Source: Rhynochetos jubatus (lineage: Eukaryota; Chordata; Aves; Eurypygiformes; Rhynochetidae). Taken from it: a stretch of DNA of 64,000 nucleotides. Both the position numbers and the translations under genes were made by a program. The stretch lies in contig CM050666.1 in the NCBI GenBank assembly GCA_027574665.1, positions 9,362,001 to 9,426,000 on the forward strand, given 5' to 3'. The notes beneath the pieces were generated by a model. It saw only the letters and a list, made by a program, of their open reading frames with translations, made no database searches and was not told the origin of the DNA. Below, one piece after another: positions 40,389-49,328 of this stretch (position 1 is the stretch's first letter; every line of letters begins with the position of its first letter).

Positions 40389-40418
40389 CTTATCGTCAAT
40401 ATCACTCTCGCTGTCACA
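40389..40418 (-). CDS. FBRSL1: 30-nt internal microexon, probable FBRSL1 (AUTS2 family)
   Basis: Seen: read on the minus strand, these 30 nt give ten codons, CDSESDIDDK, with whole codons at both edges (phase 0 in, phase 0 out). Upstream on that strand is a long pyrimidine run ending ctaatccacag, and downstream is AAG|gtaaga, a consensus donor. One other frame is also open; the third starts with a stop. From family knowledge (recalled, not searched): AUTS2, FBRSL1 and FBRS share a serine/acidic N-terminal region. AUTS2 has CDSDSDQEEK there and FBRSL1 a closer CDSESDxDDK. AUTS2 works with PRC1 variants in nuclear gene regulation; FBRSL1 is its less studied paralogue. The peptide is disordered and acidic, with no catalytic residues. 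Inference: an in-frame, possibly alternatively spliced exon of FBRSL1. AUTS2, or an unrelated acidic microexon, remains possible. Confidence that it is an exon is about 0.75; for the gene name about 0.5. Confidence 0.6.
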
Positions 40419-40455
40419 CTGTGGATTAGAGAGAGAAAAAAAGATTTTGAGAAAA
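40419..40455 (-). other. Splice acceptor region of the microexon
   Basis: On the minus strand this holds a run of T and C (ctttttttctctctct) followed by aatccacag immediately before the exon. Possible branch-point adenines lie in the ctaat close to the AG and in the A-rich part of the tcaaaatc just upstream. A strong tract is typical of very short exons, which depend on intronic signals. The matching donor gtaaga occupies 40383-40388. Confidence 0.65.
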
Positions 40456-40617
40456 ATCTTTATGTATAGGGATCTTTTGCATCATCCTCTTAAATCTTCA
40501 GGATAGCTGTTTATGATGTTCCCAGCTCAATGAAACACACTTTTGATGTTTGCAGTAATGCCTTTTAGATTGCTAGCATAAACCAGACAAAGCCAATTTC
40601 TCTCTGCTTACAAGAAG

Positions 40618-40637
40618 AGTATACTACAGTATACTAC
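40618..40637. repeat. Tandem duplication of a 10-mer
   Basis: AGTATACTAC is present twice head to tail. A near-inverted copy GGTATACTCC follows about 7 bp later at 40645-40654. It lies about 200 bp upstream of the microexon in transcript sense. It may form a small hairpin or be chance. Confidence 0.7.
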
Positions 40638-41384
40638 AAGAACGTGGTATACTCCTACTTGGATGGGGGAAAGCGAACTTTAAACAAAAAAGACAATCGG
40701 CGATGCGTTATAATAATAACTGTAACGTGAATGCCACAACAAAAAGCATGCCTTTTTATCATCCCAAATCGTGGAATATATAGTAACAGTTTTGCATTGC
40801 TTCACCTTGATAAGCACTTTGTCATCTAACAAGGAAACTGTGAAACTGGCAATCAATTTCTAATTTAATGAGTGGTACCAAGAATAGTAATTAAAATACA
40901 TCATAAATTCTGGTACATTTTTTAGTCTGAATGAGATCACGATCCCAGGAGGAAGTGTTTACTTAAAGAGTTTGAGAGTGTAATCTCTTACAGCCCCTGA
41001 AAATGAAATGCTCTATTTTCACAGCACAAATGATGGAAAGATAACGTGAGCACTGAACATTTCAGGACATGCACATCTTGTTGGCTGGAGCTGAGGGAGA
41101 ATTACATTTGGGTACAAAAACAGATCTCTTGGTGTCTGTTACAGTGACAGAAAGTGGCCAGTGCGTTTCGCAGCTTCTGTGCCCAGCGGGAACTTCCTCC
41201 TTCAGCCAGCAGCTGATGGGCATGGTCCGGGTGGGTTTCTGGAGCCGGTGACACCCTACTGAGTTGCTGGTTCACCAAGAGCTGACTCTGCAAGCCAGCA
41301 ATTGCAAGCTGCAAGTGGGAAACATGGGACTATTTGCTACACGGAAATGGTCCATGAGAATGCACATGCTTTGGTGTCATGAAT

Positions 41385-41480
41385 GTAGAAGGAGGAATAG
41401 ATCTGTTGGGTCATTTTGTCTAGCTCCCGTTCCTCCTGCTCCCCCTCAAGGGGGACCTTTCCTGCCGCATCCTTTATCCT
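41385..41480 (-). mobile_element. Possible decayed CR1-type 3' end
   Basis: The string gttgggtcattttgtctagc, then cccgttcctcctgc, then a later ggacctttcctgccgc, vaguely follows the reversed CR1 3' region (ggtcatctagtccaaccccctgcc). The match is weak and could be coincidental. Confidence 0.25.
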
Positions 41481-42721
41481 AAAGTTACAAAGCAGAAATT
41501 TCAGCCGTGATGGTTTTTTTTCCCCCAATTTTTGAGGGACTATTTAATCTCTTCTCTTCTATTTGGCACATGAAATGACTGACCCCAAACCCCTGAAGAA
41601 TCTTTTACTCTTAAATTCTCTGAAACACACCAAGCACACGAAGAACCATGATACAGTGGAGGTACCCCGTGGTGATTCTGCAATGAAGACCACTCAGCTT
41701 CCCAACTGACTCCTTATTTCCATTCAACTGCAGTGGAAACACTTGGTTTAAGGAACCTTGTTTTCCATAGCCTTGGCTAAGCAGGACTCTTTTTCTTTCA
41801 AAATGAGACCATTTTACACTGCCCCACATGAGCCACAGCATGTTTTTCACAGAGAAATCCAACTGCTTAAAAGGACACACACAGATTTAAGTGTATCTGT
41901 GAACATTTGGGGAAAAGAAGAGCCTGAAGCAAAAATGGAATAAATTAGAGGAAGGCAGGACATTGCTCTGCAGGGGCCAGGGAGCAGTGGGTGGGCAAAG
42001 TCCTGTGGGAATAACCAGGGTTAACGCCAGCAGACTGCATTAAGCGCGAGCTGATTTGTGTGTGGAAAGCAAGAACATCAGATAGCCATGTCTTTAGTAA
42101 ATACCTTCCCATGAGCTGTCTGTGCCTTTTTTGGGGACTTATATGAAAATTATTATAGGAAATACAGTTTATGTTTTTTCTCAAACCAGATATTCAGATC
42201 AAAAGTAAAATCAGTCCTGATAAATCATCAGTAGCAGCAGCCTGCTGACTCTCCCAAATCCATGCCAGGTAACCATGAACAATTAGAAGTCTCTGCTCTG
42301 GGCCTGGAACGGGACTAATTGTCCATCACCACTGAGACATGCTGAAACAGGTTTGCCGGGCAAAGGCTGCCCCAGTACCTGCTGCATTCGTGCTTGCTCA
42401 AGACAGTTCTGATTCACGCTGACAAAGCAACACATTCACCTAAAACAAGGTGGGGGGTGGGGGAAGATGCAGGCACAGCAGTACGCTTGCTATATACATG
42501 CTCCTGAGAAATGCTGGCTGACTCAAGGGAAGCCTTTCACCTCCACTCGGGGGGCTGAAATCAAGTCACAATACTACAGGGAGTGTGCACTCCCCCATGT
42601 TACTAGCATAATTGAGTGGGTCACGGATACCAAGTTATTTTACCCTTCAAACCTGGTCTATGCTAAAGTGTCCTAAGTTACCCTCACTTATTGTGCTCAT
42701 TCAACCTGCACACTCATAAAT

Positions 42722-43625
42722 GTGAGCCCTCTGCAGAAGGAAATGGGAGAGCTGGTTTCCCAGGATATGGAGAAGGCTGAGGTGCTCAATGATATTTTTG
42801 CCACGATCTTCACTGGCAAGGGCACAAGCCATCCCCCCCGAGTCGCAGAAGGCGACTGGGAGAATGGAGAGCTGCCCATGGCTAGAGAGGATCAGGTTCG
42901 GGAGCACCTAAGGAACATGCCTGACAAATACGGTGGCCTTCTATGATGGGGTCACTGCCTTGGTGGACAGAAGACGGGCAACCGATGTCAACTACCTGGA
43001 GTTGTGCAAAGCATTCGACACCGTCCTGCATAAGATCCTTGTCTCTAACTTGGAGAGGCATGGATTTGATGGGTGGACCACTCAGTGGATAAGGAACTGG
43101 CTCGATGGTCACACTCAGAGACTGGTGGTCAACAGCTCAATGTCAGAGTGGGGACCAGGCCCCCAACATAAGAAGGACATTGACTGGTTGGAGTGAGTCC
43201 AGAGGAGGCCACCAAGATGCTCAGAGGGCTGGAGCACCTCTCCTACGAAGAAAGGCTGAGAGAGTTGGGCTTGTTCGGGCTGGAGAAGAGAAGGCTCTGG
43301 GGAGACCTTATAGCACGTGCCAGTACCTGAAGGGGGCTACAAGGAAGTTGGGGGGGGCTTTTTACAAGGGCCTGTAGTGACAGGACAAGGGGTAACGGGT
43401 TTAAACTGAAAGCTGGGAGATTTAGATTAGCTATCAGGAAGAAGTTCTTCCCGAAGAGGGTGGGGAAGCACTGGGACAGGCTGCCCAGGGAAGTTGTGGA
43501 TGCCCCATCTCAAGGCCAGGCTGGATGATGCTTTGAGCAACCTGGTCTCGTGGAGGCATGGGGGTTGGAACTCAATTTTTAAGGTCCCTTCCAACTCAAA
43601 CCATTCTATGATTCTATCATTCTAG
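42722..43625 (+). mobile_element. CR1 LINE with partial ORF2 and two internal deletions
   Basis: Block 1 (42722 to about 42932) encodes the linker between endonuclease and reverse transcriptase (…[13 protein letters not shown]…, …EDQVREHL…). Block 2 (about 42933-43161) encodes the start of the RT domain with …[11 protein letters not shown]… and the motif A region [10 protein letters not shown], where the usual first catalytic Asp of the LDFSKAFD-type motif is Glu. Block 3 (about 43162-43625) is the 3' region (…AERVGLV…-equivalent, aggctgcccaggga) ending ccattctatgattctatcat. RT motifs beyond A, including the FADD box, are missing. It is a dead copy in the opposite sense to the proposed host gene. 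Junctions are approximate. Confidence 0.93.
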
Positions 43626-45555
43626 AGGCAGAATATTTTGATGATGTGATTGAACCTGCACTGTTCAGACTAAAGCATGTTACAATGGAATTACACCTAT
43701 CACAAAAATGGCATAAAAATAGCTAGCACACTCAGCCCTGTGTTGCTTAAATTTGTATGCTTAGGCAACACCAATACAAATTTTAATTCTTACAGGGACT
43801 TAAAGAATGATACACTGGAGTAATAAAAAAATCAAATCAAACTCAGAAATATATTGACTACAAAACATTCAAAATTATCATTAAAACTCAGATGCTTTTG
43901 CCTATGAGCCATGGTTTAATAAAACTGCAGTACTGTAAACCTTAATAAATTCAGCTTAAAATATTGGAGAGCCGATGTAAACAGTTTTGGGGAACTTTAG
44001 TAACCATTATTATTCAAATATAATGTAGTACTTTAGTCTTGCTCTCTGTTTTTTTGTAACAAAACTTGTCTTCCTATTTCTTACTGCATTATGATATTTT
44101 AAAAAAAGAGGACAGGCTTTTTCTTGTTGAAAACAGATCTGACCTCAAAAATTTGTATGTCTATAACGAGTATAAAAACCTATTACAGATGGCTTGAATT
44201 ACTAAAAGGTGCAGAATTGCTTTATTTAGATGCTTAATTTTGCTTTGTACCAATACACAACTTCTTCTCATCTAGATAAGTGAAAGCTGCAAAAAGCCAG
44301 TGAACCATCAAATCCACATGCTAAATTTTATAAACAGACATACAAATGAAGCAAACATCTGCTCTTTGAGGATACATTTTTCCCCATTCAGGATTTCTAA
44401 ATACTCCATAATTAATTGTTTTTAAAATGGAAAGGACAGCAAAGAATTTTGTTTAATTTTAGCTTACATCTTCCTTACTTTAATCACGACCGCATCAGTC
44501 CTGCAACTGAAGAAGCCACCGGGGCTGTGGATGCAGATCCACACGCGAGCGTGGCTCTGTGCAGACATGCAGCCCACCGTGCAGCTGCACCTGCAAGCCA
44601 GGTGCTTTGAAACCCGTATTTCCGACAGCAAATTTCGTAATTCCTTCTTTGCCTTATGAAATAGCTGTCCTCTCCCAGCCACGCAGGACTCCCTCATGCA
44701 CACAAACTGTCCTTGTATCAGTTCCCACAGTGTGGCTTTTAAGCCACCAAAATACCACATCTTAATCCACGTGAGAATGAAGTCCCAAACCGACTCAAAG
44801 CTACTAAGCAGTCTACATGACGAGAGATCGTGAGGCAAGAATTAACACACTGCTATTTATAAAATTTGGACTTCTGCTTAACATACAGCATCCTGGAAAA
44901 CGGAGGGCTTGAGACTCACAGCTACCAAACCACATTAATCTCCTGCCGAATCCTAAAGAAATACCGTCGGTTTTGGTGGAAAACCCTCCTAAGCTTCAGA
45001 ATTCACTTAGGTTTTCTTCTTTTTATTTCAAAGAAACAGGCTCCCACATTCGTATCGAGAAACAGGAACCCACAGGCTGCTGAACATGCAACAGCACTGA
45101 AAAAACCAGCAAAACCAAACCCGCCTGGACAGATCTGCAAAAACCAGAACTGCTGTTGACCCCTTCCCTTCAGGGAGGTGTTAAAAAACATGATTTCAAT
45201 GAGGTGGTTCAGTTTCTGTGGTAACAGCCTTCAATCTTCTTCTCCAGCCTCCTTCCCTCCGCCACCCGCCCCTGCAAAGCCCTGGGTCAACAAAGAGAGG
45301 ATGAGGCTGGTGTGTTGCATCACTGGGATGTTTAAATGAGTAATGAAGTCATGGGAGAAACTTTGCTTTGACCCAGAGGATTTTCTGTGTCTTAAAAGAC
45401 AAATTATTCTGGCCTGGTGAAGAGGAGGCCAGTGACGCTCCCTCCTGAGGGCCCAGCGGCCAAGGCCTTGCCGGCTCCTTGCCACCCGGCCTGCGCTCAC
45501 CTCCCACGCAGCTGTTGTGGAGGGACAAAAGCCCTTGTCAAAACAAAAAAGTTAA
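43626..45555. other. Non-coding, no gene seen
   Basis: AT-rich sequence followed from about 44460 by moderately GC-rich sequence with overlapping open frames on both strands. No recognisable domain, repeat or splice pair was found. Confidence 0.5.
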
Positions 45556-45850
45556 AGAAAATGTGGAGAATGGCAACTGTTGACAGCTACGGGGGCTCAT
45601 TGAAAGACAAAAGCTTCAATTACCTGCATTTTTCTAAAGGCCTGTTAACACTCCTGGTCTATAAGCGAAACTGTAAACAGCCATTGTGCTGGGTTCATAA
45701 AGGCTCCTAAAAGGATTATTCATTGGGTTGTGCCAATTGCCTCTCAATTCCACCAAGAATGTTTGCAAAGCCGACCCCTAATTGTGCTGCTTTTTGGAAA
45801 CAATTTCTCGAAGTGACAGATTCCAGACAGAAAAAGCCTCCCATGAGGTA
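45556..45850. other. Candidate conserved non-coding block
   Basis: Repeat-free complex sequence with tgttgacagctac (TALE-type tgacag), tcattgaaagacaaaagctt, ggttgtgccaattgcc and tgtttgcaaagccgac. No coding signature. Called on appearance and motif content. Confidence 0.3.
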
Positions 45851-45956
45851 AGGTTAAGCAGAAACACCACATAATTCAGGTAGAATTGGCTCAGTGGCTG
45901 TAAAAAGGCCTCATGACTCCCTCCTTCTCCCCGCTTCTGCCCCACAGAGGAGAATG

Positions 45957-45970
45957 ATGCAAATTTTGCA
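45957..45970. promoter_or_regulatory. Octamer with inverted half-sites
   Basis: The perfect octamer ATGCAAAT (45957-45964) is part of the inverted repeat TGCAAA-T-TTTGCA (45958-45970). Such symmetry can bind POU-domain dimers (established for related PORE/MORE sites). Activity here is unproven. Confidence 0.3.
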
Positions 45971-47364
45971 CATGGGCCCTCCACCCATGATGATGACCCA
46001 GTACCAGAAAGACTGTGCCGAATCGACCGTGGGTTCACCTGGACAGGGCACAATCTGGCGGCTGCCGCCAACAGAACATGTTCCAGGTGAAGGTTCAGAC
46101 CCTGGATGAAGCAGAGAGTGAAGCAGCAAGAAAGCTGGTGCTTTCCTAATCTCCACCTAAGCAACTGCAGCAACTGCACCACCCATCCCCTCCATCCCAG
46201 CTATTCCCCTGTGGCACCCAAAAGACCTGAGGAATCAGAGACAGAGCTCCCGCATGTGTAGACCAGGCCCTGTGGCTTCTTCTTTTTTCGACAGCTGAGG
46301 TGGAAATTCACATTTCCAGATCCCCACCCTCCACCCTGCCTTTCTGACCAGGCAAGGAGTTACAATGCATTCCAGCACTTGCTTGTCCAAACCCTCCCAA
46401 GAGGGGAGAAAGATGGACTTGTGGCTCTTGTAAAATACAGGCACCAATATATTTGGAGAAGAGCCTTCTCTTACCATGGAGGTGTATATGCCACCAGCAG
46501 CACACCTGCCTGCAGTGACCATAAACCTCTAACCCCTCCCTCGTCCCAAACAAGCCAAGGTTGAAACGGGAAATGCCAACATGCATAAATCAGATCACTC
46601 CACGTAACAGCAGTGGGTACTGCAGAGGCTTGTGTCACTCAAATGAAGCCAGCTCTCCACTACAAAGGTTTGCTGGTGGACCTAGGGTCAGAGGTGTTCA
46701 GTAGTGTCACAGCGTCCAGGCAATTAGCACAGCTGCAGAGTGTTTCAGCCATGTAAGTTTAGGGTTCTGAGTGCAGAAGGGGAGCAGGCCAGGAATCAGC
46801 TATATGTGGATTTTTCCACGAAAGCAGCATTCGCAGAAGGACCATATAGGCTCTGTGCTCCAGGGAATCTCCACTGGCACCAGGCTGCACACAAAGGCAT
46901 TTAGGCCAAGAAGTGGCAGGATTGATATTAGAACTGTTTGTACTGTGAACCTGGATGTTTTCTGGTGAGTTTAAGAACCATGAAAACATCCTTTGACTTC
47001 TTGCTTACCCCCAATGTTATAACTTCCACATCACCCAGTTTTTCCTCACATAGTAACGGTGTTACACTGATTAACATGAAATCAGATTCTCAAAGAACTA
47101 CCTCATGCCAGGAACTAGAGGACCAAGAAACAAACCCCAAAACAACTCAAGTCTCACAAGACTGCAACAAGATTGGCAACACTTGGGTGTTACGTCATCA
47201 GTCAGGTGCAGACAAACGTTGTTATCTGAAGCGGGGCCGCATCCTCCAAGCTTTTGAGAATTGCATAGAAGTCACTGCGGCTTGTTCACATAAACACGGT
47301 ATCTTCTCTTCCACCCAAACCCAGAGGTTTACACCCTACATTGTGCCTACACAGCCTCAAGGCT
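45971..47364. other. Non-coding; exon-like but unsupported open stretch
   Basis: The 45948-46086 interval has a good acceptor (polypyrimidine…ccccacag) and a fair donor (tccag|gtgaag) on plus. It is 139 nt long and open in two plus frames and on the minus strand, with no family match, so it is not called as an exon. The remainder shows nothing recognisable. Confidence 0.4.
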
Positions 47365-47580
47365 ATAGGGCCCTGTTGTGCCAGACACTATACAGCACAG
47401 AAGTTACCGATTCCTGCCCAAACAGCTGACAGAAAGGCTTGTTTTTTCTTTGCTGACAAACACACATACCTTCAGGTATTATTTATATTATGATTAAGCA
47501 GAGGGTGATAGACATCTAAGCTAGCTGTGTGAAAAAACAGATCCCAGCCCGGAGGGACATGCAATCTAACCAGCCTACCT
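47365..47580 (-). mobile_element. Ancient L3/CR1-like LINE 3' scraps
   Basis: The string gggccctgttgtgccagaca, then ctatacagcac, then attcctgcccaaacagctga, resembles the reversed L3/CR1-like tail (gtgctaggtgctgtacaaac…cagtccctgccc…agcttacaatctaa). A second similar piece, agatcccagcccggaggg followed by acatgcaatctaac, sits at 47540-47575. They may be two remnants or one element broken by an insertion. Confidence 0.4.
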
Positions 47581-48129
47581 GCAACTAAAACTGTGTGGGG
47601 GAGTGTGTAAGGCTGAAAGAAGAGGAGGCAAAAATATGAAAAGCACAGTCTATAATATTACAACGCAAGCTGGCAGTGTAGAATACATATGTAAAACATT
47701 GCTCGGAATATCTGAACAGTGCAGATACCTACGGAGCTTGCACACCCCCTCAGTCCCAGAGGATGGCCGTGTTGCTGCTATCTTCTTATTTCCAACCACA
47801 TTTAGTTACTGAGTTTCCTTTTAATTGCGAGGCTCAGAGAAGCATTAGGCTTAAATCCCAGTTTGTTAATGTTTCTTTTAAAGGAAGAAGTAAAATCAAG
47901 CCTATTTTTAAGAGCCCTCCCCCTGGCCCTGTCCTCTGAGCTAACTTCCTGGGAGCAGCTCGCAGCAGCAGCGTGTATGGATGCGCGCTTGTGTGTGCAG
48001 GGGGAGGGTGTTGTTTCCTATTAAGTCTGGCATCGGATTCATGTCTGCAGGGGCTTGCTTAAGATGATAGGAAGAGAGAGTTTTATCATGAGCCAGACTG
48101 ACAGAAAAGCCTGCTAATGGGACTTGAGG
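47581..48129. other. Non-coding, no gene seen
   Basis: Ordinary sequence; nothing recognised on either strand. Confidence 0.5.
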
Positions 48130-48330
48130 CATACACAGGAAAGAAAGTGCCAAAACATTAAGCTACCGCCAAGTGTCAGAGGGCCACTGATTTATTGCCG
48201 CAATTTTGCCACTGTGTCCTTTATAAGGTCCCACAAGTCCTTCCTCCTGGCAAGAAGCTGTGAGCTGCTGCAGCTCCGGGAGAAGTTTAGATCCAGAGTG
48301 CAGAAAGTGTCCAAGCGAAAGGCGGGGGCC
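48130..48330. other. Candidate conserved non-coding block
   Basis: Repeat-free sequence with ctgatttattgccgcaattt, gtcctttataaggtccc and gagctgctgcagctccggg. The last contains the palindrome GAGCTGCTGCAGCTC. No credible frame or splice pair was found on either strand. Confidence 0.3.
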
Positions 48331-48510
48331 GGGGGGAGGACGGAAATCGAATGTTGACTTGAACTTGCCCCAGGCAGCAGAGTCCTCTTAGCTCCACTGC
48401 CTCCCTGACAGTTTGATGAAATGAGTCAGGGCCTCCCTATGGCTAGACCAGCTCAGGCTTCCAAGTGCCGGGGTAGAGCTGTAAGAAACAGATTGAGCCT
48501 CAGGGCAGCA

Positions 48511-48546
48511 ATTTTTTTTTTTTTTCCCCCTCCCCTTTCTCTCCTC
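48511..48546 (+). repeat. Poly-T/polypyrimidine tract
   Basis: A long T run passes into C and mixed pyrimidines and ends ctcctcag. It looks like a strong plus-strand splice acceptor, but the following sequence reaches a stop quickly in the frame read and no donor was seen. Treated as low complexity. Confidence 0.75.
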
Positions 48547-48816
48547 AGCATTTGGCTGGGGGAAGGGGGAGGTTATGAGCACTACAGATGTATAGGCTGA
48601 GCCTTTGTCTGCGGAGGGGGAGGGCAAGAGAGAACAGCAAGAGAGTATTAGCTATGGCAGCCGAGAATGGCCCTGAGCACTATAACTAATTTTGAGGGGC
48701 AGTGATGCATTGTACGGGCGATGTGCTGTTTGGTCTGAGGGGGCCCCTGTTGTGAAGCAGCAATCAAGAGGACATTTTGTTAAGTGACCAACAGCTGTCA
48801 TCTGCAAGCCCAGAGT

Positions 48817-48866
48817 AGGGAAGGAGGGAGCAAGGGGGAGGGAAAAAGGAGGAAAAAAAATAAAAA
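48817..48866 (+). repeat. Purine-rich tract
   Basis: Near-continuous G/A with several GGG runs grading into A-rich sequence. No element body was seen. Confidence 0.7.
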
Positions 48867-48879
48867 GAGCATTTGTCCC

Positions 48880-49255
48880 TTGGAGGCAGAGCACATTAAT
48901 CCACCAATCTGCCACAGCTTTAACTCTGAAAGTGCTCGGTGCCTCCGAAGAGCCGAACTCCGCTCCATCAGCCACCCGGAGAAATGGGTACCTCTCACCC
49001 AGCTTCTGCCTGCCAGACACGGGGAGCTTCCCCACCTCTGCGGGTCGAGCAACCGACGCTAAAAATACTGTTTAAGTCTCTCTTCATTCCATAAAATTGA
49101 GTTGATCTGCTGCAGCTTAGGGTCAATCCCTCAAGGACTGTTTTTTCCCCCTTCCCTTTTCCTTAGCACTCATAAATTAATCAGGAAGACCCTGACTAAG
49201 TCATTTCATGCTGTACAACATAAAAGAAAGTCCCCTGATGATCCATGCAAGGATC
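48880..49255. other. Candidate conserved non-coding block
   Basis: It contains cacattaatccaccaatctg, attgagttgatctgctgcag and cataaattaatcaggaagac, complex motif-rich sequence between two purine tracts. Frames on both strands are short. Confidence 0.3.
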
Positions 49256-49260
49256 TATTA

Positions 49261-49328
49261 AAAGCGGGAGGGGGGAGGGAAGGAAGGGTTAGGGAAAAGG
49301 GAGAAAAGGGAGGGGGGGAAGGAAAAAA
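49261..49328 (+). repeat. G-rich purine tract with quadruplex potential
   Basis: Seven or more runs of at least three G separated by short A/G spacers satisfy the usual G-quadruplex pattern on the plus strand. In minus sense it is a long pyrimidine run ending in tttaatag, a strong acceptor-like tract, but all three frames after it meet a stop with no good donor first. Confidence 0.75.

Noticed and set aside
42722-43377. Reading frames of 74-90 codons that look like real protein
   Set aside because: They are fragments of CR1 ORF2 and 3' sequence of a dead LINE, not a host gene.
46938-47429. 163-codon open frame on plus
   Set aside because: Its end runs into sequence resembling an ancient LINE tail, and the peptide has no family resemblance.
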